DNA from: Opitutia bacterium UBA5964
GTDB taxonomy: Bacteria > Verrucomicrobiota > Verrucomicrobiia > Opitutales > Coraliomargaritaceae
Assembly: GCA_002430605.1 (NCBI GenBank)
Contig: DJBY01000090.1
Location: 3,338-28,077, forward strand
Reading direction: 5' to 3'
DNA length: 24,740 bases
Shown: in pieces, positions 15,387-23,755 of the stretch
How the letters are laid out: the number at the start of each line of letters is the position of its first letter
How positions within the stretch are numbered: the first letter of the stretch is position 1
Made by a program: the position numbers and the translations under genes
Notes under the pieces: model-generated
Databases searched by the model: none
What the model saw: the letters and a program-made list of their open reading frames with translations, nothing else
What the model was told of the DNA's origin: nothing

Positions 15387-15767
15387 ATGGAGACCACTCA
15401 AGAAATCATTGCCATAAAACGAGCCTACCGCGCTTTGAGTCATGCTCAGATTGAGAAATTCGTGACAGGAGTGGTGTCTGGTAAATTTCGGGACTATCAA
15501 GCCAGTGCGTTACTTGTTGGCGCTGTAGTGCGTTTATTAGCGTCGGGTCGCGCCCAAGCGGTCACTGTGATCGATCTTGCGATCGGCCTCGTGTTTGAGA
15601 AAAAGACGGGCGATTTAGTCGAACTGGGCGATGTGCTGTGCCACGTGTATTTCAAAGCTCGTCAATCTTTAGATCCTGCGCTGGATCGTTTGCGTCGTGC
15701 GATCACTTATTCGGCTCAACCTGTTACCTGTACGAATATGGTTATCGATCGGAATTCTGAGTCTTAA
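15387..15767 (+). pseudogene. Pyrimidine-nucleoside phosphorylase remnant: N- and C-terminal ends joined by an internal in-frame deletion
   Basis: The 126-residue frame joins the two ends of a family that is normally about 430 residues. Residues 1-41 match the N terminus of thymidine/pyrimidine-nucleoside phosphorylase (EIIAIKR..ALSHAQIEKFVTGVVSGKFRDYQASALLVG). From about residue 49 on it matches the C-terminal domain (GRA..VIDLAIGLVFEKKTGDLVELGDVL, LDRLRRAITYSAQPV). The roughly 300 residues between, which hold the phosphate- and pyrimidine-binding sites (for example KHSTGGVGD), are absent. The frame stays open, so a short protein may still be made, but it cannot be a phosphorylase. The start at 15387 (METTQEII) fits the family; an ATG at 15369 is in frame. 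It is 12 bp upstream of the purine phosphorylase gene. Confidence 0.85.
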
Positions 15768-15779
15768 CGAGTTAATTTT

Positions 15780-16577
15780 ATGAAGCTACCTAAACTACCT
15801 ACTGTACTCACTGATTTTAAACCAGAAATCGGCTTGATCCTGGGCTCGGGCCTTGGTTTTTTTGCCGATGATCGGATCGAAATCCTAGGGTATCTGCCGT
15901 ATGCTGAGATCGAAGGCTTCCCAGTCTCAACTGTGCCCGGTCATGCTGGACGATTTGTTTTCGGAAATGTGGATGGCCGTCGCGTGATTTGCATGCAGGG
16001 GCGCTTTCATTTTTATGAGGGCTATCGGATGGATCAGTTAACTTTACCGGTTCGAATGATGTATCAACTCGGCGTGCAGACCTTGTTTGTGACGAATGCA
16101 GCAGGTGGGATCAATCCCAGCTATGTGCCGGGCGATTTCATGTTGATTCATGATCATATCAATTTCCTGGGCACCAATCCGCTGATCGGTGCGGCTGTTG
16201 ATGTGGGCGTACGCTTTCCAGATATGACGGAGGTATATGACAAAGGCTTACGTCAAAAAATCCGCGAATGGGCGCAACGCCAGAGCATACGTTTACAAGA
16301 AGGCATCTATCTCGCCACCACTGGGCCTAGCTTTGAAACGCCGGCAGAGATTCGTGCTTTCGCAATTTTGGGTGCCGATGCGGTCGGCATGTCGACTGTG
16401 CCAGAGGCGATCGTTGCACGCCAATTAGGGATTCGAGTGGTCGGACTTTCCTGTATCACCAACGCGGCGGCTGGAATATCCTCGGGTCCGCTCTCCCATG
16501 AGGAGGTGGCTGAGACGGCAGAGTGTGTGCGCCTACAATTCGCTGACTTACTCGCTGCTGCAATTGCTCTTTCTTAA
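15780..16577 (+). CDS. punA: Purine nucleoside phosphorylase (trimeric, PNP I type)
   Basis: This cytoplasmic enzyme phosphorolyses purine (deoxy)nucleosides to base and (deoxy)ribose-1-phosphate, feeding purine salvage and DeoC-linked sugar catabolism. The 265 residues carry all family motifs: phosphate loop GSGLG (22-26), PGH55-AGR, GRFHFYEGY (R75, H77, Y79), TNAAGG (105-110), GPSFE186-TPAE, VGMST (203-206) and N228 in SCITNAAAG. An Asn at that last position is typical of inosine/guanosine-specific trimeric enzymes. It lies 12 bp after the truncated pyrimidine phosphorylase and 22 bp before the upp pseudogene, evidently once one operon. Confidence 0.93.
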   Translation: MKLPKLPTVLTDFKPEIGLILGSGLGFFADDRIEILGYLPYAEIEGFPVSTVPGHAGRFVFGNVDGRRVICMQGRFHFYEGYRMDQLTLPVRMMYQLGVQTLFVTNAAGGINPSYVPGDFMLIHDHINFLGTNPLIGAAVDVGVRFPDMTEVYDKGLRQKIREWAQRQSIRLQEGIYLATTGPSFETPAEIRAFAILGADAVGMSTVPEAIVARQLGIRVVGLSCITNAAAGISSGPLSHEEVAETAECVRLQFADLLAAAIALS

Positions 16578-16599
16578 CTCACTTAAAGGTATCCATTTT

Positions 16600-17225
16600 A
16601 TGACGACGGAATTAAATTACCATCCTCTCGGTTAGCATCACTTGACAATCTTGCGCGATCGAGCGCCACCGACAGCGAATTTCCGTCGCGCCAGCTCAGG
16701 CATTACAGGCGTTTGGGTGATAGAAGCCGCAAAGCGATTAGAGTTTGAAGCAGTGACCGTTCACACTCCATTGGCGTCGACCGAAGGCGCCGCTGTCGTG
16801 CAAGCGGTGGTGTTTGTGCCGTTTTTTCAGCAAGCAAGCTTAGGATGCTTAAGCTAGCGATGGAGATTATTCTGGATTTGACAGTCGGCTACATTGGTTT
16901 GCAACCCGACGAATCCACTGTGGGGGTGAGTTATTATTATTCGAAGATGCCAGAGATGCATGAGGCGAAGCAGGTCTTTCTGCTAGATCCGATGTTGGCT
17001 ACTGCGGGTGTGGCGGCCAATCGAACGAACGTCTGAAGGGCTGGGGCAGAGCGTCTCATGATGGTGTGTATCATTGCTGTGCCAGAAGGCATAAACCTTA
17101 GAGGCTGACTGTCAGATGTAGGCATCATCACCGGGGGCATTAATCGTGAGCTGGATGCGGACCAATATATTCGTCCCGTCCTAGGTAATTTGGGCGACCG
17201 TTTCATTCGGCACCTGAAGTGTTAA
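16600..17225 (+). pseudogene. upp: Degenerate uracil phosphoribosyltransferase (upp) pseudogene
   Basis: Upp would convert uracil and PRPP to UMP. Homology runs over the full ~208-codon length but the frame is broken. From ATG 16600 (MTTELNYHPL), an extra base near 16630 shifts the frame into a TAG at 16633, and a compensating shift about 10 bases on restores it. LTILRDRAPPT, RRASS, VIEAAKRLEFEAV and AVVQAVVFVP then match Upp. A second frameshift near 16820-16845, where VPILRAGLGM is expected, follows. In the new frame LKLAMEII, VGYIG, SYYYSKMPEM and the PRPP-loop-like LLDPMLATAG are readable. TGA at 17034 and a second TGA about 70 bases later interrupt ERLMMVCIIAVPEGIN and GIITGGINRELD. It ends at TAA 17223-17225. 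It follows the purine phosphorylase gene by 22 bp, with AAAGG ahead of the old start. Confidence 0.88.
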
Positions 17226-17252
17226 ATAGATACGGCATCTTGCCGCGTATCG

Positions 17253-18551
17253 TTAATTTTCGTAATGCCCTGTCAACTGCGCGAGTAGATCTGGAACGAC
17301 CTGTAGCTTGTGCGGGTTGATGATCACTTGGGCGGCACTATGGCGGCCTTCTGGGCAGGCGAACGGCAGTATGATCGCAGGGAGGAAGGCTAGGCTGGCT
17401 GGTGCGATTAATTGTAGAATATCTTGTTCCAATTGATCGTTCCAAGCTGATTTTTCGGGAGTGGCGACAGGACTGATTGGTAAAATGAGGTAATCGTAAT
17501 CGTCGAAGAATTCTGTGAATGCGCTGCGAATGCTCTCTTGAATGTGTGCAGATGCGTCGGCTGTTTGTGGCGTGCAGTCGATCCCTGCTTGAATGCGTTT
17601 GAGTAGGGCAGGATCGTATTGGTCGCGATACTCTTCGACCCAGTATTGATGAATCGAATGCAATTCCCGAGCTTCTAAGGTCTGATAAGCTGTGCTGCCT
17701 TGTGAGAGCGTTTGCCGAAGTCGAGTGCCGACAGCTGGATCGTCGTCGATATTCAGCTCACGAGTGAGGCCGAGTAGCCCTGACTTGATATCGGCAGAAA
17801 CTGCGCTCGAAAGCTCGCTGATTAAGTAGCCGCGGGGTGCATCAGCTGAATGGAATTTTGAGACGCGATGGAAGGCTCGAAAAGTCGTGGATAAATCGGC
17901 AATGCAGTTATTCACCCAACCGACCGATTCGATCGACGGGGTTATCGGAAATACGCCGTCGCGTGCATAGGCATTGTTGCCCATGCGGAATCCGAACAGG
18001 CCATGGAATGCTGCTGGGATACGAATGCCTCCCCCAGTATCGAGACCGAAGGCCAGTGGAACTAGGCCTTCGCTGACTGTGCGGACTGCTGCGCCTGCAC
18101 CGCCACCGCAAACGTATTGTTCGCCGTCGCTATGTTTACAGTCGCCATTGGTGAGGTTGCGCCCTTGTGGATCGACGCCGAATTCGGCCGGCATCGTTTT
18201 GCTGAAAAAGCAGGCGCCGAGTGTATTCAGTTTCTGATACAACAGACTGGAGTCTTCCAACGGCGCTTCGAATTGGGCGAGAAATCGAGCGCCGCATTCG
18301 GTTGGCATGTCTTTGACGTCGAACATGTCTTGCAATACATAGGGCACGCAGGCGAGGGGGCGGTCCTCATCCGATGCCGCGCTGTTCAGTGCCTGCAGTA
18401 ATTGTTGTTTGAATGGCGTCGCCGCGAACCATGTTTGGCGCTCGAACTTGGTGAGCATCTGCAGACGAGCGAGGAATTGATCCGCCACACGTTCGGGGGA
18501 TTTTCGCACCAGTGTGCGCCATTGTTCGAAGTTGAGCCGTATCGCTGCCAT
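17253..18551 (-). CDS. Amidase-signature family protein lacking all three catalytic residues (probable pseudoenzyme)
   Basis: The 432 residues align along the amidase-signature fold with GatA/FAAH-type enzymes, but the Ser-cisSer-Lys triad is gone. The catalytic Lys of the VKD motif is Q74 (YVLQDMFDV, before DMPTECGA). The GGSSGG motif reads GGGAGA (149-154), so the cis-Ser is G151. The nucleophile in DTGGSIR is G175 (DTGGGIRIPAAFHGLFGF). The usual GP..R motif after it reads VGWVNN. The surrounding fold residues are well kept and the frame is intact over the usual length, which argues for retained function as a non-enzymatic protein rather than recent decay. The ATG at 18551 lies 8 bp after mutL, so the two are probably co-transcribed. 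Binding partner and role are unknown. Confidence 0.85.
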   Translation of the reverse strand: MAAIRLNFEQWRTLVRKSPERVADQFLARLQMLTKFERQTWFAATPFKQQLLQALNSAASDEDRPLACVPYVLQDMFDVKDMPTECGARFLAQFEAPLEDSSLLYQKLNTLGACFFSKTMPAEFGVDPQGRNLTNGDCKHSDGEQYVCGGGAGAAVRTVSEGLVPLAFGLDTGGGIRIPAAFHGLFGFRMGNNAYARDGVFPITPSIESVGWVNNCIADLSTTFRAFHRVSKFHSADAPRGYLISELSSAVSADIKSGLLGLTRELNIDDDPAVGTRLRQTLSQGSTAYQTLEARELHSIHQYWVEEYRDQYDPALLKRIQAGIDCTPQTADASAHIQESIRSAFTEFFDDYDYLILPISPVATPEKSAWNDQLEQDILQLIAPASLAFLPAIILPFACPEGRHSAAQVIINPHKLQVVPDLLAQLTGHYEN

Positions 18552-18559
18552 CGCTAGAT

Positions 18560-20395
18560 TTAATCGCTGCCGAAGCGGCGTTCCCATTCGTTCCAGCTGA
18601 CTTCGCTGAAGGTCGGTTTGCCGAACGGAGAGGTGTGTGGGGTGTCGCAGGTGAGTAGGTCTTTGGCGAGTTGCTCGACGGCTTGATCGGTCAACGAATC
18701 GCTGCGTCGGTAACTGCCTTCGACGGCGAGGCGCGCGATGGCCTCCGAGTCGAGTGCGCTTGGTTTGCGCATGCCGCCGCGTTGGCGAATCAGATCGACG
18801 AGATCGCGGATGAAGGACTCGGCCTGCTCGGGAGAGAGCCATGTCGGCACTGCTTCGATACGGTAGAAATTGCGTCCGAACTCTTCGACTTGAAAGCCTT
18901 GCGCGTTCAACTGCTTTAGTTGCGATTTAAGCGCTGCAGAAGCCAGTGGCTCGAATTCGATTGGATGCGGGATCAGTAATCGTTGGCTAGTGGCGTTGTC
19001 GTTTTTGAATTCTTTACTGATGCGTTCAAAGCGCACGCGTTGGTCGGCGTGTCTTAGGTGCAACATAACTAGTCCGCGGGCGGTATCGAATAGTGCATAG
19101 CGCTTCTTTAATACGATAATCAAACGCCAGCCGGGAGTCGTCTTTTGTGCGGCAGAGGTTGCTGCGGCAGGCGCTGGACATACATCCGGAGTCGAGGTAA
19201 CTGCTTGCGGTGCAGAGCGAATCAATGCTGTGGGAGTCGTTTTGGTGACTTCGGGACAGATCGGCGCGCTTGGGGTGGGGAGGATCGCGAATTTCGGTTT
19301 TTCGATGCCTGCCACTTTGACTGCGGGGGAGGCGTTCGTCTCGGCTTTCGCGTGAGTCGCACCCGCAATTGGCGTCACTGCTTGCGCGATATCATCGGCA
19401 CGGGAAGCGGCCAGAGTCTCTGTTATTGCATTCAGCACGAAGCGTCGAATTGCGCCGTCGTCGCGGAAGCGCACCTCACGTTTGGCAGGATGGACATTAA
19501 CATCCACTTCTTGCGGGTGGATTTCGAGAAATAGAAATGCGGGCGGAAAGCGGCCTTTTTGAATGCGGCCATGATAGGCGTCGAGCACGGCTAGACTCAG
19601 CGTGCGACTATCTACTGGGCGGCGATTAACCAGTGTGACAAGTTCGCGACGGGTCGAGCGTCCCACTCCTGGCTTTGCTGTCAGTCCTCTCAGGCGGAAA
19701 CCGGTCTTCGAATCACTGACATCGACGGGGATCAAATCATCCGCAAGGTTGCGGCCCCAGATTTCGGAGATTCGGTCGCGCAGGTTTTCGCAGGCGGGTG
19801 ACTGAAAGACGGTGCGCCCATTTTCCAGCACGCGGAACGCGACATTCGGATGCGCCACTGCGAACAGGCGACAATTATATGTGATGTGAGCAGTTTCGGT
19901 GGAATCGGTCTTTAGGAACTTGCGCCGCGCGGGCACAGAATTAAACAGATGTGCGACTTCGACCACGGTACCAACCGGCATGCCGCAGTCTTTTTTCTCA
20001 ATCATTTTTCCGCCGTTGATTAAGATCTCGGTGCCGTGCTCCCAGTCTTTCGAACGGGTGCGCAGGGTAAATTTGGAGACCGATGCGATGGAGGGCAGCG
20101 CTTCGCCGCGAAAGCCGAAGCTGCACACTTCGTTGAGGTCGGCAGCTTCACGGATCTTACTGGTCGCGTGGCGCTCTAGGCAGAGCAGTGAGTCGTCCGG
20201 TGACATCCCCTTGCCGTTGTCCTCAATGCGGATGTAGGACTTGCCGCCGTTGCGGAACTCGACCTCGATCCGAGTCGCGCCAGCATCGATACTATTTTCG
20301 ACTAGTTCTTTGACCACTGCGACTGGGCGCTCAATCACTTCGCCTGCGGCGATTTGGTTGGCGACTCGGTCGGAGAGTATGCGGATCGAAGACAT
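18560..20395 (-). CDS. mutL: DNA mismatch repair protein MutL
   Basis: This is the GHKL-ATPase matchmaker of mismatch repair, coupling MutS to strand incision. Of 611 residues, the N-terminal ATPase is canonical: NQIAAGEVIERP (13-24), E30-LVENSIDAGA, D59-NGKGM, RHATSKI (75-81) and GFRGEALPSI (94-103). A transducer domain with FNSVPARRKF and VDVNVHPAKREVRF follows, then an Ala/Pro-rich linker (about 355-430) and a C-terminal dimerisation domain. The endonuclease motif DQHA(X)2E(X)4E is not recognisable; the matching region reads RHADQRVRFERI around 448-459. The CPHGRP motif is altered to CDTPHTSPFGKPT (583-595). The ATG at 20395 (MSSIRILSDR) fits the family; an ATG at 20416 is also in frame. 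A dead amidase gene follows 8 bp on. Confidence 0.95.
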   Translation of the reverse strand: MSSIRILSDRVANQIAAGEVIERPVAVVKELVENSIDAGATRIEVEFRNGGKSYIRIEDNGKGMSPDDSLLCLERHATSKIREAADLNEVCSFGFRGEALPSIASVSKFTLRTRSKDWEHGTEILINGGKMIEKKDCGMPVGTVVEVAHLFNSVPARRKFLKTDSTETAHITYNCRLFAVAHPNVAFRVLENGRTVFQSPACENLRDRISEIWGRNLADDLIPVDVSDSKTGFRLRGLTAKPGVGRSTRRELVTLVNRRPVDSRTLSLAVLDAYHGRIQKGRFPPAFLFLEIHPQEVDVNVHPAKREVRFRDDGAIRRFVLNAITETLAASRADDIAQAVTPIAGATHAKAETNASPAVKVAGIEKPKFAILPTPSAPICPEVTKTTPTALIRSAPQAVTSTPDVCPAPAAATSAAQKTTPGWRLIIVLKKRYALFDTARGLVMLHLRHADQRVRFERISKEFKNDNATSQRLLIPHPIEFEPLASAALKSQLKQLNAQGFQVEEFGRNFYRIEAVPTWLSPEQAESFIRDLVDLIRQRGGMRKPSALDSEAIARLAVEGSYRRSDSLTDQAVEQLAKDLLTCDTPHTSPFGKPTFSEVSWNEWERRFGSD

Positions 20396-20542
20396 GTTGA
20401 ATGCAATAACCTGCATTCTGTGAAGCAGGACCGCCACGCTGCAAAACAATTTATCTATAAACGAGTTTACTTAAGTCGCGTCTCGCATAATTTCGAGACC
20501 ATTCCAGTGCGTGGGTGACCCGCTCAATCTTTTTAAACGATT

Positions 20543-20548
20543 TATAAT
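20543..20548 (+). promoter_or_regulatory. Perfect -10 box (TATAAT) directly before the DUF255 gene
   Basis: TATAAT ends 7 bp before the ATG at 20556, so transcription would start at or within a base or two of the start codon, giving a leaderless mRNA. No strong -35 box is seen 16-18 bp upstream. The 160-bp gap is shared with the divergent mutL promoter. Confidence 0.5.
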
Positions 20549-20555
20549 AAGCCAG

Positions 20556-22577
20556 ATGCAAAACCGTCTCTCTCACGAGAATAGTCTCTATCTCAAGCAA
20601 CATGCCGATAATCCAGTGGATTGGTATCCCTGGGGCGAAGAGGCCTTTGCCGCCGCGGAAGCGTCGGGCAAGCCGTTGTTGGTCTCGATCGGCTACTCCG
20701 CCTGCCACTGGTGCCACGTCATGGCGCATGAATGTTTCGAGAGCGACTACATCGCGAAGCTGATGAATCAGCACTTTATTTGCGTCAAGGTTGACCGCGA
20801 AGAGCGCCCCGACGTCGATCAAGTTTACATGGAAGCGGTGCAGATGATTCAGCAATCCGGCGGCTGGCCCTTAAATGTTTTTTGCCTGCCTGATGGTCGC
20901 CCGTTTTTTGGTGGCACGTATTTCCCACCCGAAGATCGCGGGCAGGGCTTGATTCCATGGCCGCAGGTGTTGATGCGTATCTCTGATCACTACAAGCGCT
21001 CCCGAGCCGAGCTAGAAGAGAATGCGGATGCGATTCAAAAAAACATTATGGCTTCGACCTTGGCCGGCAGCACTGGTGGCGCACAGGGCTCGTGGGATAA
21101 TGCATTCTTGATTGAGGCAGCCAATGGGATCTGCGGCACACACGACGATCAATATGGCGGGTTCGGTGGCGCCCCTAAATTCCCACCTTCGATGACCTTA
21201 AATTTCCTACGCTCGCTCCGCCGTAGCGCGGCAGTCGATGCAGAGCCAGAGCTCGGCGAGCGTATCGATGCGGTCTGTCACACAACGCTGCGTGCGATGG
21301 CGCATGGTGGATTGTTTGATCAGTTCGGTGGTGGATTTGCTCGTTATAGCGTCGATCCGCATTGGTTGATTCCGCATTTCGAGAAGATGCTTTATGATAA
21401 TGCATTGCTGATCGATGCCTACACCCGCGGCTGGTTGGACAATCAAGATCCGCTTTACGCTGCAGTCGTCGAAGAGACGATTGGCTGGTTGGAACGCGAG
21501 ATGAGCGCGGATGCCGGCGGCTTCTATGCGGCGCTCGATGCGGATAGCGAAGGCGAAGAAGGGCGCTACTATGTGTGGACGCCCGAAGAGATCGATTCGG
21601 TGCTAGGGCCGACTGAAGAAGCCCGCGAAATCCGTCTGGCTTATAACATCACCGCCGAGGGTAACTTTGAACATGGCAGTTCGAATCCCGCGTTAGTGGA
21701 TGCTGATATCGGTGTGCGTGACAAACTCGCAGCTGCTCGTGCGAAGTTATTGGCGCATCGCGAAGCCAACCGTGTGCGTCCCGGCAAAGATACCAAGATC
21801 AACACCGCGTGGAATTGTATGTTGATCCGTTCGATCGCTGATGCTGGATTTTATTTCAAACGTCCTGAGTGGCTGCAACGTGCGCGCAAAGCGGCTGATT
21901 TCATTTGGGACGAACTCACCGAACAGCAAGACGGAGCACTGCGCTTGAAGGCTGTGTATTACCAAGGTTCTGGTGCACAGGTCGATGGCTTTTTACATGA
22001 TTATGCGCTGGCGGCAGAGGCCTTCTTGGCGATTGCGTCGAAGATTGATGTCCTAGAGACGGGGGCATCCGCTAGGTATCAGGCGCGTGCACAAGCCTGT
22101 GTCGATAGTGCACTGCGCTATTTTGAGGACCCGCATGCGATCGGTTATTTTTTTACTGCTGAAGACACCGAGACACCTGTTGCGCGTCGCAAAGAGTGGT
22201 TCGATAACGCCACCCCTTCGGGTAACGCCGCCTTGTTGCACGCGCTTTCTGGGCTCTACGCACTCACCGGTGAAGCGCGCTACGACATCGCTCTGCGTGC
22301 TACGCTGCCTGCCTTTGCTGATTATGCACAGAAAGTCGCCGCCGGCGTCGCTCATGCACTGGAAGCGGTGACCACGCACGCCATCGGCATCGCCGTAATT
22401 AAAGTGCGCGCAGGTGTCTCGCTTGAAGGCTTGCAAGTCGTACTCGCAGCAGCACCGTGGCGCCGCACTTTTATACAGACCACGACTGCCGAGCAATCCG
22501 CTGACTATCAGGTCTGCATCGGCACGCAATGTCTGCCGCCAACGGATGAACTATCTGAAGTGGTGGAGGTGCTGTAG
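20556..22577 (+). CDS. DUF255 / YyaL (SSP411)-family thioredoxin-fold protein
   Basis: The 673-residue cytoplasmic protein has the usual two-part layout. The N-terminal thioredoxin-like domain (about 1-165) carries the signatures NRLSHENSLYLKQHADNPVDWYPW and SIGYSAC50-HWC53-HVM. An (alpha/alpha)-barrel, six-hairpin glycosidase-like region follows, with GGFGGAPKFP, HFEKMLYDNA and KINTAWNCMLI. Family members (bacterial YyaL, mammalian SPATA20) are conserved but their reaction is not established; a role in thiol-disulfide or carbohydrate processing is suggested by fold only. The start at 20556 gives the family N terminus MQNRLSHE; the frame extends to a GTG at 20511. It is divergent from mutL and convergent with the peptidase gene. 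Confidence 0.93.
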   Translation: MQNRLSHENSLYLKQHADNPVDWYPWGEEAFAAAEASGKPLLVSIGYSACHWCHVMAHECFESDYIAKLMNQHFICVKVDREERPDVDQVYMEAVQMIQQSGGWPLNVFCLPDGRPFFGGTYFPPEDRGQGLIPWPQVLMRISDHYKRSRAELEENADAIQKNIMASTLAGSTGGAQGSWDNAFLIEAANGICGTHDDQYGGFGGAPKFPPSMTLNFLRSLRRSAAVDAEPELGERIDAVCHTTLRAMAHGGLFDQFGGGFARYSVDPHWLIPHFEKMLYDNALLIDAYTRGWLDNQDPLYAAVVEETIGWLEREMSADAGGFYAALDADSEGEEGRYYVWTPEEIDSVLGPTEEAREIRLAYNITAEGNFEHGSSNPALVDADIGVRDKLAAARAKLLAHREANRVRPGKDTKINTAWNCMLIRSIADAGFYFKRPEWLQRARKAADFIWDELTEQQDGALRLKAVYYQGSGAQVDGFLHDYALAAEAFLAIASKIDVLETGASARYQARAQACVDSALRYFEDPHAIGYFFTAEDTETPVARRKEWFDNATPSGNAALLHALSGLYALTGEARYDIALRATLPAFADYAQKVAAGVAHALEAVTTHAIGIAVIKVRAGVSLEGLQVVLAAAPWRRTFIQTTTAEQSADYQVCIGTQCLPPTDELSEVVEVL

Positions 22578-22653
22578 GGCTAGCAGAGCAACTCCCTCCT
22601 TCGTTTGGCGATGGGGGAGATGCCGTGTAGTGGTAACTTCACATCGAATTTCT

Positions 22654-23748
22654 TTACTGGGCAGTTGTCCTCAGCTGATTTGTATCGGTCGAATGGCTGC
22701 TGTGCAGCTCGATCATCGGTAATTCCCAAACGGATTCGGTTTGCTCGGTAATGGTAAAAATGGTGGCCCATTCACGTGTGAGACTGCCGAGTGTTTTGAG
22801 GGCTGCGTCGCTCCAGCCCTGCTCGGTGATTTCGCGCACTAAGTAGCTGGCGCCCCCTGTTGGAGGCCGTGTGACAAAATAGTATTTTGTGGTTTTCCCA
22901 TCGGGGCTGGCGGGGATGAGCACGGCAGGGTTACGCCGAAAGGAAAGTTCGAGTATTTTACGGCCATCGCGGCGTGCGGTATCGACGGCAAAGCGTTTGT
23001 CATCGCGTGTGTCACGGCGGCTGCACCAGACGAGCTCGAAGGGCTGGCCGGCTTGCGTTAGGCGATTCGCTAAGGTCAATAAGTCGCCGTCAAAGCGTGG
23101 CACGCGTTGTTGGATCTGCGTGATGAACGCGTCGGATGCGATCGGTGCAGTGCGTGGCGGATCGAAGACGACGATACCATAGCCATGCACGGCGACATCA
23201 CTGTAGTCTTTTTTGAATTGATTGCCCCAGGGGTTATGAAAGCTCATCTCTTGGCGGCGATCATCGTAGCCGACAATTATACAGCCATGCCCCATGCTGC
23301 CGAATACTCCGGGGCGAAAGGAGATATAGATGGGACCGGTCTCGACTAGGGCGCGGCGTATGGCGGGTAAGATTATGGCATTGAATTCTGCTTCGCCCTC
23401 CCACCGGTGGGTGCGGCCCTCAAAGCCGAGCTTGCCCATGGCCAGTGACATGTCGCTGGGGTAGGTGCCTTCGTTTGAGATGGATGCTTCGGAGGAGAGC
23501 TGTGCGATTTGATCCTGGTCAGTTTTGATGCCGTGGAAGCCGGCAATCATTGCGGCAGAGGCAGGCACGCAGAAATTCCCTTTTTGCGTGACCATCGGCA
23601 CCCGGGTACATTCAAATTTAGTTGGCAGCGGCGGTGTGGCGGGTGCCTGTGGTTGGCCCGCTGAGAGGATCGAACAGAACGCAACGAGTAGACCATGTCC
23701 GACGACTTGGATCGATCGGCATTGCGGCCCGAATCTGTTAGCGCTCAT
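22654..23748 (-). CDS. Secreted C39-like (papain-fold) cysteine peptidase
   Basis: The 364-residue precursor has a hydrophobic signal segment (about 14-31). A peptidase C39-like domain follows (about 48-200) with the expected triad: C60 in GNFCVPASAAM, H154 in GHGCIIVGYDD and N172 in FHNPWG. The C-terminal ~160 residues form a second domain of beta-rich, mixed character that I do not recognise (DLLTLANRLTQAGQPFELVW, KKxxFVTRPPTGGASYLVREI). No ATPase or membrane domain is attached, so this is not a bacteriocin exporter. Its start is 7 bp after the TPR gene on the same strand, so the two are probably translated from one mRNA and may act together in the periplasm. Substrate unknown. Confidence 0.82.
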   Translation of the reverse strand: MSANRFGPQCRSIQVVGHGLLVAFCSILSAGQPQAPATPPLPTKFECTRVPMVTQKGNFCVPASAAMIAGFHGIKTDQDQIAQLSSEASISNEGTYPSDMSLAMGKLGFEGRTHRWEGEAEFNAIILPAIRRALVETGPIYISFRPGVFGSMGHGCIIVGYDDRRQEMSFHNPWGNQFKKDYSDVAVHGYGIVVFDPPRTAPIASDAFITQIQQRVPRFDGDLLTLANRLTQAGQPFELVWCSRRDTRDDKRFAVDTARRDGRKILELSFRRNPAVLIPASPDGKTTKYYFVTRPPTGGASYLVREITEQGWSDAALKTLGSLTREWATIFTITEQTESVWELPMIELHSSHSTDTNQLRTTAQ

Positions 23749-23755
23749 TCCGATG

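Noticed and set aside
15276..15500. Extended deoC start upstream to 15500
   Set aside because: The extra 75 residues are not DeoC-like and overlap the start of the divergent phosphorylase remnant; the ATG at 15275 gives the family N terminus.
18552..18842. N-terminal extension of the amidase frame into mutL
   Set aside because: It overlaps the mutL 3' end in another frame and is Arg-rich shadow sequence; the amidase starts at 18551.
22578..22653. CTCCC/GGGGGAG pairing as a bidirectional terminator between the DUF255 and peptidase genes
   Set aside because: The stem is short with a long loop and no T-run follows on either strand, so it was not called.
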